64,000 bases of DNA from Mesorhizobium sp. 1M-11 (GCF_001303895.1 NZ_LJSD01000062.1:44467-108466); one strand, 5' to 3'; counted from the first letter of the stretch, positions 1-9,179 are shown. Notes: a model not told the origin generated them from the sequence alone. Program-made: numbers and translations.

Positions 1-234
1 GGAATGTCGCCACCCAAATCGGACAACGACGAAAACTGGAGTGATTTCAATCTCGCACAGACAAGTTTGAGCAGCAATGTAAACCGTTCGTTAACCTTAA
101 TGACCCCGGCCGGTTAACAAATGCCATCCAGGCTGGCACGCATCCTGCTCCGCGTCCCATGTAGGTCATCGGAAAACACCCAACTGTTCCCCGATGGCAC
201 ATCTGACGGAAGGATGGCGCGGAGCATATAGACT
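1..234. other. intergenic region at window edge
   Basis: No convincing gene is seen here. Short frames on the minus strand lack family resemblance. The stretch includes two GTTAAC-type words near positions 90-118 and probably holds the promoter of the PAS-protein gene that follows. The gene to the left lies outside the window. Confidence 0.5.
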
Positions 235-876
235 ATGAACCTGAATGGATCGATCGCACTGTTCCAATATTGGAACCGGCTGCGCCACGGCCGCCCGGCA
301 CCCCGGCGAACCGAGGTAGAGCCGGCCGATATCAAGGCACTGCTGGCCGACACCTTTATTCTGGAGAAGGATACGCGTGGCGAGGCCGTCTTCCGGTTGG
401 CCGGCACACGGCTGTGCGCCACCTTTGGTCGCGAGTTGAAAGGATTCTCCTTTCCATCGCTCTGGCGGGAAAAGGACCAGCGGCTGGTGTCGCGCCTGAT
501 GCAGGGGGTGTTCGATCAGCAATCCGCTGTCCTGGTCAACTACGAAGGGATAAGCCGCGGAGGTTATTCATGCAGGTTCGAACTCCTGGCATTGCCGCTC
601 AACGGCGGTGCGGAGCACCCACGCTGTCTGGGTGTCGTCAATTCCGCCGAAAAGCCGTTCTGGCTAGGTGCCGACCCAATGATGGACGCAGCCATTGAAT
701 CGGTCCGCGTCATCGATCCGGACAAGGAAATGGCCGCGTTGAACAACAGAACGCCTATTGCCGCCCCCTCTTTGGCGCCAACGGAACTTGAGCACGCCAA
801 CCCGAGCGGTGCATTCGGCGGAGCGCGGCGCGTGCGTCATCTGGTCGTGCTCGAAGGCGGGCGGGAAGAAGAGTAA
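235..876 (+). CDS. PAS domain protein, DUF1457 (PAS_5) type
   Basis: A 213-residue soluble protein that matches my recall of the alphaproteobacterial DUF1457/PAS_5 family, a single PAS fold without an attached output domain. The family pattern is visible in the N-terminal part (FQYWNRLRHGR, then ADTFILE and FRLAGTRLCATFGREL, about residues 10-75). No signal peptide or membrane segment is seen. Such proteins are thought to be sensory or adaptor modules, but no ligand can be read from sequence. It is monocistronic, ends in a clear hairpin terminator, and lies upstream of a PilZ protein and a GGDEF-EAL protein, so a link to c-di-GMP signalling is a reasonable but unproven inference. Confidence 0.85.
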   Translation: MNLNGSIALFQYWNRLRHGRPAPRRTEVEPADIKALLADTFILEKDTRGEAVFRLAGTRLCATFGRELKGFSFPSLWREKDQRLVSRLMQGVFDQQSAVLVNYEGISRGGYSCRFELLALPLNGGAEHPRCLGVVNSAEKPFWLGADPMMDAAIESVRVIDPDKEMAALNNRTPIAAPSLAPTELEHANPSGAFGGARRVRHLVVLEGGREEE

Positions 877-883
877 ATGCTCT

Positions 884-912
884 AAGCTGACGTTAACATT
901 TTCAGCTTTTTT
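884..912 (+). terminator. Rho-independent terminator after PAS protein
   Basis: A 7-bp stem (AAGCTGA at 884-890 with TCAGCTT at 902-908) closes an 11-base loop and runs into six T residues (907-912), eight bases after the stop codon of the PAS gene. Confidence 0.65.
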
Positions 913-962
913 AACTTCTCATCATGTAGCGTTCCGCTGAAATTCCTCGCAACGGCGCAGGA

Positions 963-1604
963 ATGCCAACGAGGTATCAAGCGGTGATGAGGTCAGCGGC
1001 GATCGAGCAGGCGCCGGCGGCGGCTGAAAGGCGCAACTTTCAGCGTGTCCGCGTGAAGATCTATGGCCGCTTCATGCTCGAGGACCGCACCGAGCACCCG
1101 TGCCAGGTCATCGACATGTCACCCGGCAATGTGGCCCTTCGCGCCGATCGGGTCGGCGATCCCGGCGAGAAGGTGATCGCTTATCTCGACCATATCGGCC
1201 GCATCGAAGGAGTGGTGACGCGCCGCCTGCAGGACGGCTTCGCCATGACCGTGGTGGCATCGGACCGCAAGCGCGACAAGCTGGCGGCGCAACTGACCTG
1301 GCTCGCCAACAAGCATGAACTCGACCTGCCGGAGGATCGCCGCCACGAACGCGTCGCACCACGCAACCCGATGAGCGTGCTGCATCTTTCGGATGGACGC
1401 CAATACCAGTGCCGCATCATCGATCTGTCGCTGTCGGGCGCGGCAATAGAAATCGACGTCAAGCCGGCGAAGGGTGTTCAGGTGGTGCTGGGCACCATGC
1501 GAGGCCAGGTCGTGCGCCATTTCGAGGAAGGCATTGCGATCGAATTCGCGGTCGTGCAGCGGCCGGAAACCCTCGATTCCGAATTCAACCGATCACGGGC
1601 GTGA
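963..1604 (+). CDS. tandem PilZ domain protein
   Basis: A 213-residue protein with two PilZ-like halves. The first begins with an arginine-rich ERRNFQRVRVKIYGRF segment (about residues 22-37) followed by CQVIDMSPGNVAL; the second begins with DRRHERVAPRNPMSV (about 121-135) followed by CRIIDLSLSGAAIEI. The RxxxR plus D/N-x-S-x-x-G pattern is the c-di-GMP binding signature, and both halves keep much of it. It is probably a c-di-GMP effector; the target is unknown. An in-frame ATG at 987 is an alternative start. It sits tail to tail with the large GGDEF-EAL gene, a probable maker and breaker of the ligand. Confidence 0.88.
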   Translation: MPTRYQAVMRSAAIEQAPAAAERRNFQRVRVKIYGRFMLEDRTEHPCQVIDMSPGNVALRADRVGDPGEKVIAYLDHIGRIEGVVTRRLQDGFAMTVVASDRKRDKLAAQLTWLANKHELDLPEDRRHERVAPRNPMSVLHLSDGRQYQCRIIDLSLSGAAIEIDVKPAKGVQVVLGTMRGQVVRHFEEGIAIEFAVVQRPETLDSEFNRSRA

Positions 1605-1659
1605 CCCTGCCCCGATCCGCCCGCGTCCAACGCGGGTCGGCGCCTGCGACATCGCCTGG

Positions 1660-4600
1660 TCAGAAGATCGTTTCCAGCGGCAGCGGCATCGCGATGGCGT
1701 AACCTTGCGCCTTGTCGAGCCCCATGACCGTCACCAGTTCGAGCGTCTTTTCGTCCTCGACCTGTTCGGCAACCGTGATCGCACCCAGACGATGACCGAC
1801 GGCGTTGATCGATTCGACGATGGCGCGGTCGAGATCGTTTTCCGTGACCTGCCGGATGAAGCTGCCATCGATCTTCAGACCGCTGACGGGGAACTGTCTG
1901 AGATAACTGAACGAGCTCAGGCCCGTGCCGAAATCGTCCAGAACGACACCGCAGCCGGCCGTGCGAGCCTTGGACAGGAATTGTTTCGCCGCCGACAGAT
2001 TGTTCATGACCGCCGTTTCGGTGATCTCGAAATGCAACCGCCCCGGCGCCAACCCGGACCGGCCCAGTTCCTCCTGCAGGAACGGCCACAGGAACGGGTC
2101 GTTGAGCGAATTGGCTGACAAGTTGATGGCAAAGGACAGTTGTTCGGCTGAAGCCAACCGCTCGCCATAGTCGCGGAACGTGGTGTGGATGACCCAACGG
2201 TCGATGTTGCCCATCAAGTCATAGTGCTCGGACGCCGGAATGAAGGCCGATGGCTCGACGATGTCGCCATCGTCGCCGAGCATTCTGAGCAGGATTTCAT
2301 AGTGGGAACCATCCGAGCGTCCCCTCAGATCGCGCACTTCCTGGGCAAAGAGCCTGAAGCGATTGGCTTCGATGGCGTGGCGGATGCCTGCCGCCACCTG
2401 AACCTGGCGATGGTTGCGATGCGCCTCGCTGCCGGCGCCACCGTAGACGGAGACCTGGTTGCGGCCTGCCGTCTTGGCCGTATAGCAGGCAATATCGGCC
2501 TGGCTCATCAATTCGTCGATGCCCAGAGCCTCTGGCCCGATGATGGTCAAGCCAATGCTGGCGCCGATCTGGTAGGTTCGATCATCCCAGACGAATTTGA
2601 GCGCCGCGAGTTGGCGCAGCAATTGCTGGGTGATCTTTTCGCCATCGGGCGCGCTGCAATCATAGAGCAGCAGACCAAACTCATCGCCCCCCAGGCGAGC
2701 GACGATATCCTCTTCGCGGCAGGCCCGTCGCATCACATTGGCAACGTCCCGCAACAATGCATCACCGGCGGCATGGCCAGCCGTGTCATTGACAAGCTTG
2801 AAACGGTCGAGGTCGATGAAGCACATGACATGCTCTTGCCCGCGTGAACGAGCCTGCTCGCCGGCAACCCTAAGCTCTCGTTCGAACGCGGCTCGGTTTG
2901 GCAAGCCGGTCAGGCTGTCATGGTTGGCCGAGTGCTCCAGTGCCTGCTGCAGGCTGCGCGCCTTCGTCACGTCCTGGAACACCAGAACGGCACCGATGAC
3001 CTCGCCGGAAGCCGTGCGCACCGGAGCGGCGGAATCGCGGACGCTGCGGCGCTCCCCATCACGGCCGATCAGGATTGCCCCCTCGTTCAGATAGAAAGGC
3101 TGCAAACGGTTGAGGCAGGTTTCGACAGGGTCCGGGATCGCATCGCCGGTCTGCTCGTCGACGATCCGGAAGACATCGCGCAACGCCATGCCAGCCGCCT
3201 CGCTGGCCGGCCACCCGGTCATTTCCTCGGCGATCGGGTTCATGAAGGTGATACGCGCCTGCGCATCGGTCGAAATCACCGAATCGCCGATCGAGTGCAG
3301 CGTGATGCGCAACCGCTCCTTTTCCTCGAACACAGCCTGGACCAACTCGACATGATCGGTGATGTCCCAGTTCATGCCGACGGCGCGCAAGGGCGCCCCG
3401 TTTTCGTCTCGTGTCAACTTGGCGAGCGAGCGGATGTGACGCATCGTTCCGGAACGTTGGCGTCGGATACGCAGATCCATGGAAAAGATCGATGTTTCCA
3501 GAACCCCGAGTTCATAGCGACGCAGCACTTCCGGCACGTCGTCGGGGTGAATGAAGGTCATCCAGTGGTCGAGCGTACCATCGAAACCGTCACGCGACAG
3601 TTCATACAGCTCATACATGCGTTCGTCCCAGGTGAAATGCCCGGTGGCGAAGTCGAGATCGAAAATACCAGCCTCGGATGCCTCGACAGCCAGCTGCAGA
3701 CGCTGGTTCAATGCCAAGATCGCCTGTTCGGCCTCCTTGCGCGCGGTGATATCGGAATGGGTACCGATACAGCGTAGCGGCTTACCATCCTCACTGCGTT
3801 CGATCACCTTGCCGCGATCGAAAATCCAGCGCCACGTGCCATCCTTGGCACGCATGCGGTGTTCGAGCACAAAATCGGTGGTCTCGTTGCGAAAATGCTT
3901 TTCGATGATTTGCATGCAGCGGGGCAGGTCTTCGGGATGCACGCGCTCCGACCAGTCATCCACGGCGTTGCCGACTTCGTTGTCCTGATAGCCCAGCATG
4001 CTCTTCCAGCGCTGGGAGTAGAAAACATAGCCGGTTTCCAGGTTCCAGTCCCAGATGCCGTCGCCGGCTCCGTCGACCGCGAACTGCCAGCGCATCTCGC
4101 TCCTGCGCAGTGCGGCTTCAGCCGCCTTGGCGTCGGTGATGTTGCGCGAGATACCGACAGTGCCGGTGATTTCGCCTTTCTCATTCAAACGTGGCGCCTT
4201 GGTCGACGAATATGTGTGCAGCATGCCATCGACCAGCACCGTCTCTTCGACGGTGAGCACCTTGCCCGTCTCCATGACGTGCTTGTCGTGGGCAACCACC
4301 ACGTCCGCCGTCGATTTCGGAAAAACCTGATGATCCACCCGGCCCAAAATGTCAGCGCTTGACCGCCCGGCAAGTTCTTCGACCGATGCGTTGGCAAGCA
4401 GGTAACGACCTTCGATATCCTTGGCGTAGATCAGATCGGGCGTTCCGCCCATGACCGCTTCCAGAAGGGCGAGTGCGTCATGCAGTTGCTTCGAACGCTC
4501 GATCTGCTCGGTGATGTCCCAGCAAACGCCGACAAAGCGTTGAACGGCATCATTGCTGTCACGGATTGCCTTGGTAGCGACGCGGATATGGTGGACCTCG

Positions 4601-6039
4601 CCCGAAACCGGATGGATCGCTCTGTATTCGATCGAAGTGAATGTATCCCGCGACTTCGCGAAGGCATTTGTCCGCTCTCGCACGCGCGCGATATCTTCTG
4701 GGTGGAGCAGATCGAAAAAGCTCTCACGCGATCCGTCGAAAGTCTCCCGAGTCACGCCGTGCAAGGCATAGGCACGCTCGTCCCATTTGCGCAGACCGGT
4801 TGAATGGTCGACATCGAAAGTACCGATCCGACCTGCCTCGAGAGCGAGTTGCAGACGATCGGTCACGCCGGAAAGCTGCTCCAGTGTTTCGTGTAGTTCA
4901 TCCGCCCGCTCAACATCGCCGGTAATGTCCCAACAGGCACCAATGCCCCGGCGCACCGAGCCATCGGCATTGCGCTGCAAATGCACGGACACGCGGATGT
5001 GCCTGTATTTTCCGGAATTCGGCAGCCTCACCCGGTAATCGACTTGGTAGCAGGGCTTTTTTTCAAGAGCTTCGGTGCGAACCTGCTCGACCCGTTGCGC
5101 ATCGTCAGGGTGGAGCAACCTGTTGAACCCCTCCTCGGTGTGGTCGAATGTTTTCGACGTCACACCGTGCAATTCGAGGGTGCGGGCGTCCCAGTGCCGG
5201 AACCCCGATGGGTAATCGACATAGAAAATGCCGATTCCGCCGGCCTCCAGCGCGATGTCGAGCCGTTCCGATGCGCTGGCAAGCCGCTCCTCTATCTCCT
5301 TCTGATGCGAAACGTCGGTGATCGTGCCGATGAGCCGGTGCGCCCGTCCGTCCGGAGTGCGCTCGACCACTTTTCCACGCGCCCGGATCCAGACCCAATG
5401 CCCGTCTTCGTGGCGGAGTCGATAGATTTGGTCATGTGCGGGCAGCAGTCCCTTGATAACGTCCTTCGTAGCGAGGCCAACCCGATCGCGGTCGTCTGGG
5501 TGCACTCTCTCCCGCCATTCTGCAGCACCGATCGTCATTTCGCCCGGATCGAGACCAAGCATGGTCCGCATCTGCGCAGAAATCCACATTTGACCGGCGA
5601 GGATATCATTGTCCCAAACCGCTTGCCCGGAACTGAGCAACGCCTCGGTCAGACGGCGCTCATTCTCTTCCACCACCTGCTCGGCCTGCTTGCGCGCCTC
5701 GATGTCAACGATCTGCAGGATGAAGCGAAAAGGTGTGCCGGCGATGGCCTCGGACAGGCTGCTCAGCCCATGAAAGACGCTGCCGTCGGCGCGCAGATAG
5801 CGGCGCTCCACCCCATACTCGGCGACCAGCGGATCGGCAAAGCCATCGCGGTTGTCGGTGTGGACGATATTCAGAAGATGGAGACCGGCGCAGTCACCTG
5901 GATCACGGCCGAATAACCGACCGAAAGCCTCGTTGGCATAGAGGCAATGGCCTTCGTCACCGAGCAACGCCATCGCAACAGCTGCCCTGTCGATAATGCC
6001 GAGCAGCAACTCATCACCTTGCGGAAGAGCCGGAGCCAA
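1660..6039 (-). CDS. multi-PAS GGDEF-EAL protein, c-di-GMP turnover
   Basis: A 1459-residue protein with about eight consecutive PAS/PAC modules (roughly residues 10-1020), then a GGDEF domain (motif near residue 1116) and an EAL domain (about 1215-1455). The GGDEF motif is intact (ARLGGDEFGLL) and is preceded by an RxxD inhibitory site (REED). In the EAL domain the signature reads EILLR, and the catalytic-site words NLSAN, EITET, DDFGTG, KIDGSF and AEQVE are present, so both cyclase and phosphodiesterase activity look possible. No membrane segment is seen, so it is presumably cytosolic and senses small ligands, redox state or light through PAS domains. The start is uncertain: the longest frame begins at a TTG codon (6037-6039), and an ATG lies 22 codons further in. 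Confidence 0.93.
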   Translation of the reverse strand: MAPALPQGDELLLGIIDRAAVAMALLGDEGHCLYANEAFGRLFGRDPGDCAGLHLLNIVHTDNRDGFADPLVAEYGVERRYLRADGSVFHGLSSLSEAIAGTPFRFILQIVDIEARKQAEQVVEENERRLTEALLSSGQAVWDNDILAGQMWISAQMRTMLGLDPGEMTIGAAEWRERVHPDDRDRVGLATKDVIKGLLPAHDQIYRLRHEDGHWVWIRARGKVVERTPDGRAHRLIGTITDVSHQKEIEERLASASERLDIALEAGGIGIFYVDYPSGFRHWDARTLELHGVTSKTFDHTEEGFNRLLHPDDAQRVEQVRTEALEKKPCYQVDYRVRLPNSGKYRHIRVSVHLQRNADGSVRRGIGACWDITGDVERADELHETLEQLSGVTDRLQLALEAGRIGTFDVDHSTGLRKWDERAYALHGVTRETFDGSRESFFDLLHPEDIARVRERTNAFAKSRDTFTSIEYRAIHPVSGEVHHIRVATKAIRDSNDAVQRFVGVCWDITEQIERSKQLHDALALLEAVMGGTPDLIYAKDIEGRYLLANASVEELAGRSSADILGRVDHQVFPKSTADVVVAHDKHVMETGKVLTVEETVLVDGMLHTYSSTKAPRLNEKGEITGTVGISRNITDAKAAEAALRRSEMRWQFAVDGAGDGIWDWNLETGYVFYSQRWKSMLGYQDNEVGNAVDDWSERVHPEDLPRCMQIIEKHFRNETTDFVLEHRMRAKDGTWRWIFDRGKVIERSEDGKPLRCIGTHSDITARKEAEQAILALNQRLQLAVEASEAGIFDLDFATGHFTWDERMYELYELSRDGFDGTLDHWMTFIHPDDVPEVLRRYELGVLETSIFSMDLRIRRQRSGTMRHIRSLAKLTRDENGAPLRAVGMNWDITDHVELVQAVFEEKERLRITLHSIGDSVISTDAQARITFMNPIAEEMTGWPASEAAGMALRDVFRIVDEQTGDAIPDPVETCLNRLQPFYLNEGAILIGRDGERRSVRDSAAPVRTASGEVIGAVLVFQDVTKARSLQQALEHSANHDSLTGLPNRAAFERELRVAGEQARSRGQEHVMCFIDLDRFKLVNDTAGHAAGDALLRDVANVMRRACREEDIVARLGGDEFGLLLYDCSAPDGEKITQQLLRQLAALKFVWDDRTYQIGASIGLTIIGPEALGIDELMSQADIACYTAKTAGRNQVSVYGGAGSEAHRNHRQVQVAAGIRHAIEANRFRLFAQEVRDLRGRSDGSHYEILLRMLGDDGDIVEPSAFIPASEHYDLMGNIDRWVIHTTFRDYGERLASAEQLSFAINLSANSLNDPFLWPFLQEELGRSGLAPGRLHFEITETAVMNNLSAAKQFLSKARTAGCGVVLDDFGTGLSSFSYLRQFPVSGLKIDGSFIRQVTENDLDRAIVESINAVGHRLGAITVAEQVEDEKTLELVTVMGLDKAQGYAIAMPLPLETIF

Positions 6040-6442
6040 GGGACTTGCCGGACCTTTGCCTGGTTTCCTTGTCCATTGCCGTCTCTTGACTGTCCCTCAA
6101 ACAACTTCAAGTGGCAAAAATTGCTGACCGCAGTTGAAGGCTTGCACCCATGTTCGGGCGAGCGCAAGCCCCCGTTTCAAGCTGTGCGCTTTCCAGCGTT
6201 CCCGCCGCCGACAAGACGATCGCGTTACACCGCAATCGGTGGACCATCGGCACTCCGTCGCGCGGATAAAAGCCCGGCAGCGATACGGTTAAGAAATTCC
6301 AACAAAAATCGTAACTATTTTATACTTATTCAATTTGAGATAGTTTATAATTCATTCCACGTTTTACTCAATATCTACTGCGCTGTTTTGCGTCAAATAA
6401 ATCCGACCGTGGCATTGTCGCTTCAAACGGGGAGACGACAGT
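6040..6442. promoter_or_regulatory. divergent intergenic region, AT-rich centre
   Basis: A 403-base gap between the divergent GGDEF-EAL and BTLCP genes. Positions about 6290-6400 are strikingly AT-rich for this genome and probably carry the rightward promoter. A GGGGAGA Shine-Dalgarno stands shortly before the ATG at 6443. No gene is seen in this stretch. Confidence 0.45.
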
Positions 6443-7045
6443 ATGGACGGATTTGGACGCAAGCTGCTGTTCGCAGTAGCGGTGCTGGTCGGCGCGGTGG
6501 GGACCGCAAAGGCTGGCGGCGACTATATGCCGACCGGCGCTCGCACGACGCAGCCCGTCGGTCACTACCAGCTCTGCCAGCAAATGCCGGAAGAGTGCAA
6601 TCAGCGCACACAGAAAGGCGCGCCGACCGAGCTTTCCCGCAAGCTGTGGGCGACGATGATTTCGATCAACAACGGCGTGAACACCAAGGTGAAGCCTGTC
6701 ACCGATCTCGAAGCCTATGGCGTTGAGGAATATTGGGCCTATCCGGACAAGGGTTATGGCGATTGCGAGGATTATGCGCTGGAAAAGCGCCGTCAGCTGA
6801 TGAAGGCAGGCGTTCCTGCCGGAGATCTACTGATTACGGTAGCTCGCCAGCCGAATGGTGACGGCCACGCCGTGCTTACCGTACGCACTTCGATGGGCGA
6901 CTTCGTGCTCGACAATCTGCAGCCGAAGGTCCTGCTGTGGAGTCAGACACCCTACACCTATCTCAAGCGCCAGTCCGTGACGAACTCCGGTGTTTGGGTG
7001 ACGATCACCGATGGCCGCGCCGACGCGGTCGCCAGTGTCCGCTGA
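6443..7045 (+). CDS. transglutaminase-like cysteine peptidase (BTLCP/DUF920)
   Basis: A 200-residue exported protein: an N-terminal signal peptide (hydrophobic LLFAVAVLVGAVGTAKA, cleavage near residue 24), then a BTLCP domain. The expected catalytic triad is visible as Cys108 in GDCEDYAL, His142 in GDGHAVL and the Asp of FVLDN near residue 155. The BTLCP family includes LapG, the periplasmic protease that cleaves biofilm adhesins under c-di-GMP control, but rhizobial genomes carry several BTLCP paralogues and this short one cannot be called LapG by sequence alone. It is divergent from a GGDEF-EAL gene, which makes a c-di-GMP link worth testing. It ends before a strong hairpin. Confidence 0.88.
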   Translation: MDGFGRKLLFAVAVLVGAVGTAKAGGDYMPTGARTTQPVGHYQLCQQMPEECNQRTQKGAPTELSRKLWATMISINNGVNTKVKPVTDLEAYGVEEYWAYPDKGYGDCEDYALEKRRQLMKAGVPAGDLLITVARQPNGDGHAVLTVRTSMGDFVLDNLQPKVLLWSQTPYTYLKRQSVTNSGVWVTITDGRADAVASVR

Positions 7046-7146
7046 CATCAGCCGAGGCTGAACACGCAGACCCAGCTTCACGCGGTCAAGAACGTCAGGA
7101 AACCCGGTCGAGTCCCTACCCTCCCCGTCCCCGACGACCGGGTCAA

Positions 7147-7175
7147 GGAGCCGGCCCAGTCCCCGGGCCGGCTCC
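7147..7175. terminator. hairpin between convergent genes
   Basis: An 11-bp perfect stem (GGAGCCGGCCC at 7147-7157 with GGGCCGGCTCC at 7165-7175) around a 7-base loop, in the gap between the convergent BTLCP and carbonic anhydrase genes. The flanking T/A tracts are weak, so it is either a bidirectional terminator or an RNA-protecting hairpin. Confidence 0.5.
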
Positions 7176-7227
7176 GCCTTTCAAAAGAGGTTGCGGTTCG
7201 ATCGGCTTCGTGCGGCCCTGGATGAAG

Positions 7228-7755
7228 TCAGATCTCGATCAATCCAGCCTTGAAGCGCTTGCCGTTGGCGACATAGTGAGCAGCCGAATTGCGCAGGCCT
7301 GCAACGGCGTTGTCGTCGAGGCTGCGGACCACGCGCGCGGGAGAGCCGATGATCAGCGAATTGTCCGGAAATGCCTTGCCCTCTGTGACCAGCGAGCCGG
7401 CGCCGACAAGGCAATTGTTGCCGATCTTCGCGCCATTCAGCACGATGGCGCCCATGCCGATCAAGCTGTTGTCCCCGATGATGCAACCATGCAGCATGGC
7501 GCGGTGGCCGACGGTACAGCCAGCGCCAATGGTCAACGGAAAGCCGATATCGGTGTGCATGATAGTGTGTTCCTGCACATTGGTGTCGTCGCCGATGAGG
7601 ATTGGCTCGTTGTCGCCTCGGATCACCACGCCGAACCAGACGCCGGCATTTCGGCCGAGCGTGATATCACCGATCAGTGTCGCGTCGGGCGCGATCCAGT
7701 TGCTCTCGGCGTCGACAAGGCGCGGCGCCTTTCCGTCCAGTGCATAAAGCGGCAT
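7228..7755 (-). CDS. gamma-carbonic anhydrase family protein
   Basis: A 175-residue left-handed beta-helix protein of the gamma-CA/PaaY/YrdA group. Hexapeptide repeats run through most of the chain (for example IGDITLG, VWFGVVIRGD, IGDNSLIGMGAIVLNGAKIG). The metal-binding histidines appear in the HTIMHTD and GHRAMLHG segments. The family forms trimers with zinc or iron at subunit interfaces. Many members have low or no measurable carbonic anhydrase activity, so the enzymatic role here is not certain. It appears to be monocistronic and converges with the BTLCP gene. Confidence 0.93.
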   Translation of the reverse strand: MPLYALDGKAPRLVDAESNWIAPDATLIGDITLGRNAGVWFGVVIRGDNEPILIGDDTNVQEHTIMHTDIGFPLTIGAGCTVGHRAMLHGCIIGDNSLIGMGAIVLNGAKIGNNCLVGAGSLVTEGKAFPDNSLIIGSPARVVRSLDDNAVAGLRNSAAHYVANGKRFKAGLIEI

Positions 7756-7937
7756 TGTTCTCTCAAAACCTCGAAAATTAGGTCGCGCGGACAGTAGAGG
7801 ACGGCCTGCGGGCGTGACAAGCGCGCCCGGCCTTTACCGTCCGTTTACCATAAATCCTCACAGTCCTACCTGACCGTCAGCCTGCCGGAATCGTCCATGT
7901 GCGACATGAGGAACAGGCCACAACCTTCGGGATACAG

Positions 7938-8678
7938 ATGAGCAAACCCGCAACCGACGTGCCCGAATTCACGGTTGTCGATTCGGCAGTGATGGTGAAA
8001 GTGTTTTATGCCTTTGCGGTGGTGGCGCTGCTCTCGGTGGCTATCAGCGTTGCCGGCAAATGGCTGGGCCATTCCATTGCCATGGGCGGCTATTCCGACG
8101 ATACAAAAGTGTATGAGGTGGTCATCGGCAACAATGTGCTGGCCATGCCGGCCAATGTCATCCGCTTCGACAAAGCGCGCCGCGACGGCGTCACCGACCG
8201 GCTCGATCTTTATCTGCGCTACCCCAAGATGGATGGCTACAGCGTCGCGGCGCGCGACGATTTCAACAATGCACGCGGCAAGCGCACCGTCCTGTTTTTG
8301 ACCTTCGAAGAACAGGCGATGTCGCGCGACATGAGCGGCCGCTACGCGCCGATCTATTCGTCGCTGATCGTGCAGCCCGGCAAACCTGGTCCGGGCAGCA
8401 CCACGCTTTACGACTTCGCTGAAAAGTCCGGCTATCTCAACGAGACCTTGGTGGTGGCTGAACGTCCCGGCCAGGCGCCATTCGTCGCGCGCTGTCTTGC
8501 CGGAGCAAGCGCGGAGCAGTCGCTCGCTCCCTGCGAACGCGACGTGCTCGTCGGCGAACGGCTGAGCCTCACTTACCGGTTTCCGAAAGAATTCCTGGCC
8601 GACTGGCCGGCCCTGGACGCAGCGGTCCTGGGCTTTGCGGCACGCACACTGAAGACAGGCGCGACGCTGAAGAAGTGA
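7938..8678 (+). CDS. conserved hypothetical membrane-anchored protein
   Basis: A protein of about 246 residues with one N-terminal membrane segment (VFYAFAVVALLSVAISVAG, about residues 20-38) and a hydrophilic domain that should lie in the periplasm. The domain has no catalytic motif that I recognise; two cysteines (in RCLAG and APCERD) could form a disulfide. I remember similar uncharacterised single-pass proteins in Rhizobiales but cannot name a family. The start is chosen at ATG 7938; a GTG at 7899 would add 13 residues. No operon partner: the flanking genes point the other way or are separated by repeats. Confidence 0.75.
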   Translation: MSKPATDVPEFTVVDSAVMVKVFYAFAVVALLSVAISVAGKWLGHSIAMGGYSDDTKVYEVVIGNNVLAMPANVIRFDKARRDGVTDRLDLYLRYPKMDGYSVAARDDFNNARGKRTVLFLTFEEQAMSRDMSGRYAPIYSSLIVQPGKPGPGSTTLYDFAEKSGYLNETLVVAERPGQAPFVARCLAGASAEQSLAPCERDVLVGERLSLTYRFPKEFLADWPALDAAVLGFAARTLKTGATLKK

Positions 8679-8683
8679 GGGGC

Positions 8684-8806
8684 GATGCCTTCCGCATCGG
8701 CCCGAAAAATCGGGGCGATTTTTCGGAAAGGACGATGCGCCGATTCAAAATATTAGAGCGTCCCTTGCGCGTCCGAGTGGACGCGCGGCGCTTTAGGACG
8801 GCGCCC
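8684..8806. repeat. palindromic intergenic repeat cluster
   Basis: Three hairpins lie in series between convergent genes: GATGC/GCATC (8684-8698), an 11-bp perfect stem CCGAAAAATCG/CGATTTTTCGG (8702-8726, loop GGG), and GCGCGTCC/GGACGCGC (8767-8786, loop GAGT). The last sits in a segment that begins TTAGAGCGTCCC and resembles dispersed repeats I recall from Mesorhizobium genomes. The middle hairpin could also act as a terminator. Confidence 0.6.
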
Positions 8807-8815
8807 CGTCTCGTA

Positions 8816-9019
8816 TCAGCCGAGGTCGATGTCGAGGATCGCCATCGAGAAATTGTAATCGCCCTCTTCTTCGTCCTTGTAGACCAGACCGAGGAACTCG
8901 TCGCCGATGTAGAGCTCGGCCGAATCTTCCTTGCGCGGACGCGCCTTCACTTCGAGGTTCGGATTCTGGAAGACACGCTTGAAATAGGCGTCCAGCTTTC
9001 TGATTTCGTCGGGTTTCAA
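8816..9019 (-). CDS. DUF3126 family protein
   Basis: A 67-residue acidic protein matching my recall of DUF3126, a small family conserved in Rhizobiales. The pattern is seen in MKPDEIRKLDAYFKRVF at the N-terminus and in the C-terminal LGLVYKDEEEGDYNFSM region. It has no signal peptide or membrane segment, and its function is unknown. It lies 160 bases downstream of cysE on the same strand, an arrangement that suggests co-transcription but does not prove a cysteine-related role. Confidence 0.85.
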   Translation of the reverse strand: MKPDEIRKLDAYFKRVFQNPNLEVKARPRKEDSAELYIGDEFLGLVYKDEEEGDYNFSMAILDIDLG

Positions 9020-9179
9020 CGGCTTTCTCCGCTTAGGAAATGGCTGCCCGGCACCGTCCCGGCGCTCACGGCGTTCCGCGCTTCTGGCACGGTAAGGATG
9101 GCGATGTAAAGGCGAACTGCCCTAATGGTGACAAGGGCTGCCGCGCAATGGGACAGCTCCCGCAACGAGGCGCCGGATT

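Noticed and set aside
80..120. CtrA binding site
   Set aside because: GTTAAC and TTAA words are present but not with the seven-base spacing of the CtrA consensus.
2185..3777. Long plus-strand frames opposite the GGDEF-EAL gene
   Set aside because: They are antisense shadows of a well-supported coding region in a high-GC genome. The same applies to long frames opposite nrdJ, tctA, ade and istA.
1660..6039. LapD-type receptor
   Set aside because: The protein has no membrane segments or periplasmic domain, and its GGDEF and EAL sites look catalytically intact, unlike LapD.
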